In this document: positions 1-7,008 of the stretch, piece by piece
How positions within the stretch are numbered: the stretch's first letter is position 1
Layout of the letters: every line of letters begins with the position of its first letter
From: Flammeovirgaceae bacterium UBA5867
GTDB taxonomy: Bacteria > Bacteroidota > Bacteroidia > Cytophagales > Cyclobacteriaceae
Assembly: GCA_002432545.1 (NCBI GenBank)
Contig: DJFR01000164.1
Location: 3,005 to 16,234 of the forward strand
Direction of reading: 5' to 3'
DNA length: 13,230 nucleotides
Translations under genes and position numbers: made by a program
Notes under the pieces: generated by a model
Databases searched by the model: none
What the model saw: only the letters and a program-made list of their open reading frames with translations
What the model was told of the DNA's origin: nothing

Positions 1-1287
1 CAAAAGCCCGGCAATAAATTTGTTTCGTTTGCCGATAACGTTTTTGTCGCCGATTCATTAAGTGAAGATATAGATGCTGTTTTCTTTGATGCTGACAATG
101 ATCGCGACCTTGACCTATATATCGTTACCGGAAGTTCAGAGTACTCAACGCAGTCGCAACCCAACATTGACAGACTCTACGAGAACAAGGGATTGAAAAA
201 CGGTATACCGGTATTCGAGAAAACTGTAAATCGTATCCCATCCCTATACCAGAGCGGAAGCTGCGTTCGTCCGGCAGATATAGATGGTGACGGAGACCTC
301 GATCTCTTTGTCGGCACACGCGTCATGTCTTCATACTATGGTTTACCGTGCGATCAGTTTATACTCATCAACGATGGTAAAGGTAATTTTGCCGAAGCAC
401 CTCCTGTATTCGCGCAAGCATTGAAGCGTGTGGGTATGGTAACCGATGCACACTGGTTCAAATACGATAATGATAACTTCCCGGACTTGCTGGTGGTAGG
501 AGAGTGGATGCCCGTAACCATTTTTCAAAATGATGGTAAGCAACTCAAAAAAGTATCTGTAAAAGGACTCGAGCAATCAGACGGTTGGTGGAATTGCATT
601 CAGGCTGTTGATCTTGATAATGATCAGGATGAAGATTTTATACTCGGTAACTATGGTCTCAACTCAAAGTTTCAGCCAACGGTAGAGAAACCGGTTACAC
701 TCTATGTAAATGACTTCGACCAGAATGGATCAGTGGAACCGGTCTTCGTATTTGTGCGGGATGGTAAAGAGTACCCGGTAGCACTGCGTCAAGATATCGT
801 CAAGCAGATGAGCTCACTCAAAAAGAAATTCATATACTATAAAGATTACGCTGATAAATCTGTCAACGATATATTCGATCCGAAACTGCTGGAGCGCGCC
901 ACCATGCTTAAGTTTTATCAGCCACATACATCGGTTATTATCAACGAAGGTGTTAACGGGTTTACCGTAAAGCCACTGCCTGTACAGGCGCAGGTATCTC
1001 CGGTATATAGTATTGAAACGATGGACGTGAATAACGATCAGAAGCCCGATATCATTCTTGGAGGAAATTTATATGCAGTAAAGCCGGAGATCGGTCGGTT
1101 GGATGCGTTGCACGGGTTGGTACTTACCAACGATGGTAACGGAAACTTTACGCCACTCCCGTCCATGCGCTCGGGCATTAAGATAGACGGTGAAGTGCGC
1201 CACATCCAGGTGCTGAACAACAAAGGCAAAAAGGTTGTGGCCTTTGTGAGGAATAACAATTCCATTAAATTTTTTAATGCACAATAA
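1..1287 (+). CDS. VCBS/FG-GAP repeat protein, 5'-truncated
   Basis: The frame is open from the first base of the window, so this is the 3' part of a longer gene (428 residues visible). It contains FG-GAP/VCBS beta-propeller repeats with calcium-loop motifs such as DADNDRDLD near the start and DIDGDGDLD just after. A TTG at 193 is internal, because the reading frame and the homology both extend upstream of it. The visible protein aligns along its whole length with residues ~687-1112 of the next gene: both have GLE(Q/K)S(D/N)GWWN, LGLNS or YGLNS, GKEYP, (D/E)xxKQM and an NDGKGNF repeat. By that comparison roughly 690 residues, including any signal peptide and ASPIC/UnbV domain, may lie upstream. 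Family knowledge suggests an extracytoplasmic surface protein; its ligand and activity are unknown. It ends 9 bases before the next start, so the two are probably cotranscribed. Confidence 0.88.
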   Translation, partial: QKPGNKFVSFADNVFVADSLSEDIDAVFFDADNDRDLDLYIVTGSSEYSTQSQPNIDRLYENKGLKNGIPVFEKTVNRIPSLYQSGSCVRPADIDGDGDLDLFVGTRVMSSYYGLPCDQFILINDGKGNFAEAPPVFAQALKRVGMVTDAHWFKYDNDNFPDLLVVGEWMPVTIFQNDGKQLKKVSVKGLEQSDGWWNCIQAVDLDNDQDEDFILGNYGLNSKFQPTVEKPVTLYVNDFDQNGSVEPVFVFVRDGKEYPVALRQDIVKQMSSLKKKFIYYKDYADKSVNDIFDPKLLERATMLKFYQPHTSVIINEGVNGFTVKPLPVQAQVSPVYSIETMDVNNDQKPDIILGGNLYAVKPEIGRLDALHGLVLTNDGNGNFTPLPSMRSGIKIDGEVRHIQVLNNKGKKVVAFVRNNNSIKFFNAQ

Positions 1288-1296
1288 GCTTTTACA

Positions 1297-4200
1297 ATGA
1301 ATCAGTTTTTAATAAAGGTAGTAACGGCCATTATTTGTATTGCGGGAGCGGTGGCCTGTACTCAAAAAGATAAGAAGTTCAGGTTGGTTCCGTCCAGCGA
1401 ATCGGGTATAACGTTCAGGAATGTACTGAAAGAGACCGTTGAGTTTAATATATTCAACTATATGTATTTCTATAATGGGGCCGGTGTAGCCACAGGCGAT
1501 GTGAATGGTGATACGCTTCCGGATATATACTTTACTTCGAACCAGGAAGCGAACAAACTATATATCAATAACGGCAATTTTAAATTTACCGATGTAACCG
1601 AAGCTGCTGGTGTAGCCGGTTTTCAGGGCTGGAGCACAGGCGTTACCATGGCCGATGTAAACAGCGATGGCAAACTGGATATATATGTCAGTAACCTCGG
1701 CGACTACCTGATCTATAAAGGAAAGAACCAGTTGTTTATCAACGAAGGCAATGATGCTAATGGAGTTCCTACATTTACCGACCGTGCCATGGAGTATGGT
1801 CTTGACCTGGTAGGTTTTTCAACACAGGCAGCATTCTTTGATTACGATCGCGATGGCGATCTCGATATGTTCATGCTCAACCATTCGCTGCATGAAAACG
1901 GAACCTTCGGAAAATCAAATCTGCGTACCAAGAATCATCCACTCGCGGGCGACCGTTTACTGCGCAATGACAACGGACGTTTTGTTGATGTTACGCAAGG
2001 CTCCGGTATATATAACAGTGTGCTCGGCTACGGTCTTGGTGTTGTGGTAAGCGATGTGAACCTTGACGGCTGGCCGGATATATATGTTGGTAATGATTTT
2101 CATGAAAACGATTACCTCTATATCAACCAGGGTAACGGTACATTTAAAGAAGTGCTGGAGAAATCCATGATGCACACCAGCCGGTATACCATGGGGGTTG
2201 ACTTTGCCGATTTCAATAACGATGCATATCCTGATCTGATCGCGATGGATATGTTACCGGAAGACCCACTGATATTGAAAGCATCGGCAGCAGAAGACAC
2301 GTATGATGTCTATAACTTCAAGATTAATTATGGTTACAACCACCAGTTCGCACGTAACACGTTGCAGTTGAATAACCAGGATGGTACATTCAGCGAGGTC
2401 GGGTTGATGTCAGGCGTGGCAGCAACGGATTGGAGCTGGTCATCCTTGTTTGCAGATTTCGATCTGGATGGTCGTAAAGATATATTTGTGTCCAATGGTA
2501 TATTAAGACGATCCAACGACCTGGACTATATCAACTTCATTACCATAGACTCTGTACAGATGCGCATGAAGTACGATATGTCGGAGCGGGAACTGATGTA
2601 TATCGAGAAACTTCCCAAGATCAAAGTGCCCAACTATCTTTTTATCAATAACGGTGATTCTACATTTGCCAACCAGGCTTTGGACTGGGGCCTCGAGGCG
2701 CCTTCATATTCACACGGTACAGCATATTCCGATTTGGACAATGATGGCGATCTTGATCTCGTCATTAACAATATCGAGGATGAAGCGTTCGTATACGAAA
2801 ACAGAACTATTCATAAACCCGCTGAAGAAAACGTTGAACAACCACACTTTCTGCAAGTGAGTTTGGCAGGTGATGTCGGAAACAGCCAGGGAGTTGGAGC
2901 GAAAGTATTTATATATACTGGCGGCAAATTGCAGATGCAGGAATGTATGCCTACACGCGGATACGAAAGCTCAGTAGACAGCCGGCTTACCTTTGGTCTT
3001 GGTAAAACAAAACAGCTCGATTCACTCGTGGTGATCTGGAACGATGGCCGCTTTGAAAAGCAGATAAATATACCGGCAGACCAGCGGCTGGTATTGAAGC
3101 AGCAAAATGCAAAAGGTAATTTTAATTATACCGTGTTTCATAAGTTGCAGCATTTGCTGGTAAACGATTCAACTACGATAGATATACCCTATAAACACAC
3201 CGAGAATCGTTTTGTGGAATTTAATCGCGAAGCCCTGCTTCCGCACATGCTCTCGGCAGAAGGACCTGCCGCAGTTACGGGTGACCTGAACGGTGATGGA
3301 CGCGAAGATATATTTATGGGAAATGCCAAGTGGTCGAATGCACATGTATACCTGCAGACACCAAACGGTAAATTTGTTGAACAGAAACAACCGGACCTCG
3401 CAGCGGACAGCACGTACGAAGATGTTGATGCCGCCATGTTCGATGCTGATAGAGATGGTGATTTGGATATACTTGTAGCCAGCGGGGGCAATGAATTTAC
3501 CGGTAAATCTATATACCGCCAGCCACGGCTATACCTCAATAATGGTAAAGGTGTTTTAAGCCGCTCGCCAGCTTTAACAGATATATACATCACCGCTTCC
3601 TGCGTAAGTATACAGGATATAGATGCCGATGGAGATGCTGATGTATTTCTCGGGGCACGCGCTACACCCTGGCGCTACGGTATAAAACCGGATAGCTATA
3701 TTTTGCTTAATGATGGTAAAGGTAATTTCACAGATGCAACGGATGCCGTGGCACCGTCACTGCGCAAATTTGGTTTTGTAAAACAGGCAACCTGGGCGGA
3801 TATGGATGGCGATAAAGTTGCCGACCTGGTGATAGCTGCCGAGTGGTCGCCCATTACGATACTGCTCAATAAAAACGGCAAACTCGCATCTATACCGTTG
3901 GAAGGTTCCGGACTGGAGAAATCCAACGGGTGGTGGAATATCGTGCAGGCCGCTGACTTTGATCAGGACGGTGATCAGGATCTGATCGCTGGTAATTTAG
4001 GACTCAACTCGCGTCTGCATGCTTCGGAGCAGGAACCGGTAAAAATGTTCGTAGCCGATTTTGATAAGAACGATAGTACCGACCAGGTGTTAACGCATTT
4101 CATTCACGGTAAAGAATATCCGTTTCATACCCGCGATGAAATGACCAAGCAGATGCCGTACCTCAAGAAACGTTACCTGTCGTATCATAAATTTGCAGAA

Positions 4201-4650
4201 GCTACGGTGCACGATATGTTCAGCGCAGATGTACTCAATGCATCCGAAAAATATATAGCCTATAATTTCCGTTCATGCTATATCGAGAATCTGGGTAACG
4301 GTAAATTCAGGATGAAATCATTACCCGGAGCGGCACAGTTATCGACTGTCAACGCTATCGCAGTGGGAGATTTCAACCAGGATACGAAGCCGGATTTGTT
4401 GCTGGCCGGAAATTTCTATCCCATCAATATACAAATGGGCCGCTACGATGCGAGTTATGGTTTGGTATTAACAGGCGATGGTAAAGGCAATTTTCATCCG
4501 GTGCCTGCTGTGCAATCGGGCTTTTCGGTAAAAGGTGAAACGCGATGCATGCGTACCATTCATATAAACGGACAGGTATATTATCTGGCAGTGCGCAACA
4601 ACGATACTATTGTGCCTTTCAGTGTTGCCAAACGGTCTCCGGTTCCGTAA
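1297..4650 (+). CDS. Large VCBS-repeat lipoprotein with central ASPIC/UnbV domain
   Basis: This 1117-residue protein is predicted to be an outer-membrane or surface lipoprotein. A hydrophobic N-terminus ends in a lipobox-like AVAC with acceptor Cys21, and the following TQKDKK resembles the Bacteroidota surface-export signal. Calcium-loop DxDxDG-type repeats lie near residues 68, 120, 182, 253, 305, 387 and 479 (first propeller), and again near 663, 716, 774, 835, 887 and 1025 (second propeller). Between them, about residues 521-602, is an ASPIC/UnbV domain (GDVGNSQGVGAKV, then CMPTRGYESSVDSRLTFGLG and VVIWNDGR). The domain is shared with CRTAC1-like proteins and its biochemical role is unknown. 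The ATG at 1297 is chosen because it gives the lipoprotein signal. The second propeller is paralogous to the upstream gene. A surface binding or scaffold role is inference. Confidence 0.92.
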   Translation: MNQFLIKVVTAIICIAGAVACTQKDKKFRLVPSSESGITFRNVLKETVEFNIFNYMYFYNGAGVATGDVNGDTLPDIYFTSNQEANKLYINNGNFKFTDVTEAAGVAGFQGWSTGVTMADVNSDGKLDIYVSNLGDYLIYKGKNQLFINEGNDANGVPTFTDRAMEYGLDLVGFSTQAAFFDYDRDGDLDMFMLNHSLHENGTFGKSNLRTKNHPLAGDRLLRNDNGRFVDVTQGSGIYNSVLGYGLGVVVSDVNLDGWPDIYVGNDFHENDYLYINQGNGTFKEVLEKSMMHTSRYTMGVDFADFNNDAYPDLIAMDMLPEDPLILKASAAEDTYDVYNFKINYGYNHQFARNTLQLNNQDGTFSEVGLMSGVAATDWSWSSLFADFDLDGRKDIFVSNGILRRSNDLDYINFITIDSVQMRMKYDMSERELMYIEKLPKIKVPNYLFINNGDSTFANQALDWGLEAPSYSHGTAYSDLDNDGDLDLVINNIEDEAFVYENRTIHKPAEENVEQPHFLQVSLAGDVGNSQGVGAKVFIYTGGKLQMQECMPTRGYESSVDSRLTFGLGKTKQLDSLVVIWNDGRFEKQINIPADQRLVLKQQNAKGNFNYTVFHKLQHLLVNDSTTIDIPYKHTENRFVEFNREALLPHMLSAEGPAAVTGDLNGDGREDIFMGNAKWSNAHVYLQTPNGKFVEQKQPDLAADSTYEDVDAAMFDADRDGDLDILVASGGNEFTGKSIYRQPRLYLNNGKGVLSRSPALTDIYITASCVSIQDIDADGDADVFLGARATPWRYGIKPDSYILLNDGKGNFTDATDAVAPSLRKFGFVKQATWADMDGDKVADLVIAAEWSPITILLNKNGKLASIPLEGSGLEKSNGWWNIVQAADFDQDGDQDLIAGNLGLNSRLHASEQEPVKMFVADFDKNDSTDQVLTHFIHGKEYPFHTRDEMTKQMPYLKKRYLSYHKFAEATVHDMFSADVLNASEKYIAYNFRSCYIENLGNGKFRMKSLPGAAQLSTVNAIAVGDFNQDTKPDLLLAGNFYPINIQMGRYDASYGLVLTGDGKGNFHPVPAVQSGFSVKGETRCMRTIHINGQVYYLAVRNNDTIVPFSVAKRSPVP

Positions 4651-4664
4651 TTCCGAATCCGGAA
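4651..4664 (+). terminator. Short hairpin at the end of the VCBS gene
   Basis: TTCCG, a four-base loop AATC, and CGGAA form a perfect 5-bp stem that starts directly after the stop codon. No T-run follows, so it may only protect the mRNA end or mean nothing. A new promoter lies about 70 bases downstream, which makes a transcript boundary here plausible. Confidence 0.2.
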
Positions 4665-4734
4665 GTATAGATGATGATAATGAAGTTTACAGTAAGATGG
4701 AAATAAACGGCAATAAAGCAAGCTCGCAAAAGCG

Positions 4735-4764
4735 TTTGTTATTATTGATTTCCTTCTAAATTTG
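4735..4764 (+). promoter_or_regulatory. Bacteroidota-type promoter for the haloperoxidase gene
   Basis: A -33 element TTTG (4735-4738) and an exact -7 match to TAnnTTTG, TAAATTTG (4757-4764), are separated by 18 bases. This fits the TTG-N17-23-TAnnTTTG layout known for the housekeeping sigma factor of Bacteroidota. Transcription would start near 4771, leaving about 16 bases before the ATG at 4787. It is the only exact TAnnTTTG I found in any gap of this window. Confidence 0.6.
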
Positions 4765-4786
4765 AGAACCAGACTTACTACCGATT

Positions 4787-6139
4787 ATGAAGTTTTATTA
4801 TGTGAAGATAACCATGCTATGCCTCTTGCTGGCATCATGTTCTTCTGATGATGAGTGGCGTACAAAAGTTCAGAGCGCAGATTACCTGCATCGTTCTGTT
4901 AAACAGGTTACAGATGTTATTGTACACGATATATTCTCGCCTCCGGTAGCTAGTCGCATCTATACCTATGTGAGTGTAGCGGCTTATGAAGCTGCACGCC
5001 ACCAGGATTCAACGACAGTAAGTTTTGCCGGACAGCTTCACGGTCTTCACCCCGTGCCTCAACCGGAGAAGGGAAAAGAATATTGTTACCCGCTGGCATC
5101 CGTGCAGGCTGCGCTGAAGGTAGGAAGAGCATTGGTTTTTTCGGAAGATAAAATGGATGTTTTCTACAACGGCATCGTGCAGGAATTTAAACAGCAAGGT
5201 ATACCGGAAGATGTATACGAGCGCTCCCTGGCATACGGAACACAAGTAGCTGATCATATCATTGCGTGGTCGCAAAAAGATAACTACAAACAATCACGTT
5301 CGTTCCCGAAGTATTCCATCAGCGAAGATCCTGCTACCTGGAAGCCGACACCGCCTGCGTATATGGATGCCGTTGAGCCGCACTGGAACAAGATCAGAAC
5401 ATTCGCTATTGACTCTGCCGGACAATTCAAACCTGCACCGGCAACAAAATTCTCAGCGGATAAAGAGAGCGCATTTTATAAAGAAGCATTCGAAGTATAT
5501 AGTGCCGGAGTAAAGATGACGGATGAACAACGACAGATCGCTTCGTTCTGGGACTGCAATCCGTTTGTAATGAATGTAAAAGGACACGTGATGTTTGCTA
5601 CCAAGAAAATTTCTCCGGGTGGTCACTGGATGAACATTACCAACGTTGCCTGTAAAAAGACAAATGCCGATATCGTAAAAAGTGCTGAAGCGTATGCGCG
5701 TGTTGCTATAGGCCTGGTGGATGGTTTTATATCCTGCTGGGATGAAAAATATCGCAGCCGTCTCATTCGCCCGGAAACCTATATTAACCAATATATAGAT
5801 GAGAATTGGACACCGCTGTTGCAAACACCACCGTTTCCCGAATATACCAGTGGGCACAGTGTTGTATCAGGCGCTTCTGCTGTGGTGCTGACAAAACTCT
5901 TTGGTGATAACTTTGCCTTTACTGATTCTACCGAGATTGAATTCGGATTGTCCGTGCGTTCATTCAAATCCTTTATACATGCTTCCGAAGAAGCAGCGAT
6001 CAGCCGTTTATACGGAGGTATACATTATCGTCCGGCTATCGACAATGGTATGATTGAAGGAAGAGCCGTTGGTGATTTTATCAATGAAAAAATCCGAACG
6101 CGAAGGGGAGATGGAAAAGTGTTGGCGAAAGGAAAGTAG
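4787..6139 (+). CDS. Vanadium-dependent haloperoxidase / PAP2-superfamily lipoprotein
   Basis: This 450-residue protein has a lipoprotein signal ending in LASC (Cys18) followed by SSDDE, a likely surface-export signal. The C-terminal half carries the vanadate/phosphate site of the haloperoxidase-acid phosphatase superfamily: KYRSRLIRP (Lys321, Arg328), TSGH (Ser355, Gly356, His357) and SRLYGGIH (Arg407, His413). These correspond to K353, R360, S402-G403-H404, R490 and H496 of the Curvularia chloroperoxidase, and the K-to-R and R-to-H spacings are the same. Family members oxidise halides with peroxide or hydrolyse phosphate esters; sequence alone does not decide which. The usual Pro before SGH is Thr355-1 here, and the first Asp after the final His is five residues on (YRPAID) rather than three. 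It follows the two propeller genes, separated by its own promoter. Haloperoxidase-fold assignment is firm; substrate is unknown. Confidence 0.9.
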   Translation: MKFYYVKITMLCLLLASCSSDDEWRTKVQSADYLHRSVKQVTDVIVHDIFSPPVASRIYTYVSVAAYEAARHQDSTTVSFAGQLHGLHPVPQPEKGKEYCYPLASVQAALKVGRALVFSEDKMDVFYNGIVQEFKQQGIPEDVYERSLAYGTQVADHIIAWSQKDNYKQSRSFPKYSISEDPATWKPTPPAYMDAVEPHWNKIRTFAIDSAGQFKPAPATKFSADKESAFYKEAFEVYSAGVKMTDEQRQIASFWDCNPFVMNVKGHVMFATKKISPGGHWMNITNVACKKTNADIVKSAEAYARVAIGLVDGFISCWDEKYRSRLIRPETYINQYIDENWTPLLQTPPFPEYTSGHSVVSGASAVVLTKLFGDNFAFTDSTEIEFGLSVRSFKSFIHASEEAAISRLYGGIHYRPAIDNGMIEGRAVGDFINEKIRTRRGDGKVLAKGK

Positions 6140-6179
6140 ATCAGACTTCCAAACTATAGGCTGATAAAATCGTGAAGCT

Positions 6180-6887
6180 ATGACCCCATACCTGGCAGAA
6201 TTCTTTGGTACCATGTTATTGATTTTACTGGGCGAAGGCTCGGTAGCAGCAGCCTTGTTGAAAAATTCAAAAGCAGAAAATGACGGATGGCTTGCCATTG
6301 TCATTGCGTGGGGGCTTGCTGTTACAATTTCCATATATGCAGTCGGCAGTATCAGCGGTGCACATCTTAACCCGGCTATAACCCTGGCGTTGTGTGTGTC
6401 CGGAGATTTTCCGGCCGACCAGGTACCCGGGTATATATTGGCACAGTTGGCCGGTGCATTTGCCGGAGCTATACTGGTGTGGCTGCACTATATGCCACAC
6501 TGGAGCAAGACTGATAACGCAGCATTAAAGCTCGCTATATTTTGCACGGCACCCGCTATACGGTCAGCACCTGCCAACCTCTTCAGCGAAATGCTGGCGA
6601 CACTGGTATTGGTCATGGCCATTTTATTTATAGGCGCCAACAAATTTGCTGACGGATTAAACCCGCTTATCATTGGCGGCCTGATCACATCCATCGGTTT
6701 GAGTTTAGGCGGTACAACAGGTTTCGCTATTAACCCAGCCCGCGATCTGGCGCCACGCCTCGCACACGCCATACTTCCTATACCCGGCAAAGGTTCTTCA
6801 GACTGGTCCTATAGCTGGATCCCTGTAGCCGGTCCCATCATCGGTGGTATCATGGGGGCGTGGTTGTTTAAAGCACTCTTTGGCTAG
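6180..6887 (+). CDS. MIP-family channel, probable glycerol facilitator (GlpF-like)
   Basis: This 235-residue inner-membrane protein shows the six-helix, two-half-helix pattern of aquaporins. The two pore motifs are GAHLNPA (Asn64-Pro65-Ala66) and GFAINPARD (Asn185-Pro186-Ala187, Arg188, Asp189). The Asp after NPAR marks glycerol-conducting members. The predicted selectivity filter is Trp44, Gly173, Phe182 and Arg188, matching Trp48, Gly191, Phe200 and Arg206 of E. coli GlpF, so passive transport of glycerol or small polyols is more likely than strict water transport. It is shorter than E. coli GlpF (281 residues), mainly in loops. The start MTPYLAEFFGT is typical of the family N-terminus. It begins 40 bases after the haloperoxidase gene and may be read through from it. 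No glycerol kinase or glycerol-3-phosphate dehydrogenase is visible nearby. Confidence 0.9.
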   Translation: MTPYLAEFFGTMLLILLGEGSVAAALLKNSKAENDGWLAIVIAWGLAVTISIYAVGSISGAHLNPAITLALCVSGDFPADQVPGYILAQLAGAFAGAILVWLHYMPHWSKTDNAALKLAIFCTAPAIRSAPANLFSEMLATLVLVMAILFIGANKFADGLNPLIIGGLITSIGLSLGGTTGFAINPARDLAPRLAHAILPIPGKGSSDWSYSWIPVAGPIIGGIMGAWLFKALFG

Positions 6888-6904
6888 ACAACAAATTTCT
6901 CTAT

Positions 6905-6943
6905 GCAGGCGCGAAGTTTTTAGTCGCTGCGCTATCTTTCTTT
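6905..6943 (+). terminator. Possible weak terminator after the MIP gene
   Basis: GCAG (6905-6908) pairs with CTGC (6927-6930), and inside it CGA pairs with TCG around a loop rich in T, with a three-base bulge on the left arm. A pyrimidine-rich GCTATCTTTCTTT follows. The seven-pair bulged stem is weak and the tail is not a clean T-run. It sits in the 121-base gap before the DUF3179 gene, where a transcript end is plausible. In the same gap, TATCTTTC differs from the TAnnTTTG element by one base, which is not enough to call a promoter. Confidence 0.25.
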
Positions 6944-7008
6944 AGGTTGTAATCTCTATCTTCACCGCGCTGTGTCATGTGTGCAGCTCCAACAACCAGA
7001 GCCAGTAG

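Noticed and set aside
193..195. TTG as the start of the first gene
   Set aside because: The frame is open to base 1 and the upstream residues match the paralogue, so the real start is outside the window.
4662..4672. GAAGTATAGAT shared with 8218-8228
   Set aside because: An 11-base repeat is expected several times by chance in 13 kb, and the flanks do not match.
4671..4706. An 11-codon frame in the gap before the haloperoxidase gene
   Set aside because: It is too short, lies upstream of the promoter and has no sign of coding.
6140..6179. ATCAG/CTGAT inverted repeat after the haloperoxidase gene
   Set aside because: A five-pair stem with a 16-base loop and no T-run is too weak to call a terminator.
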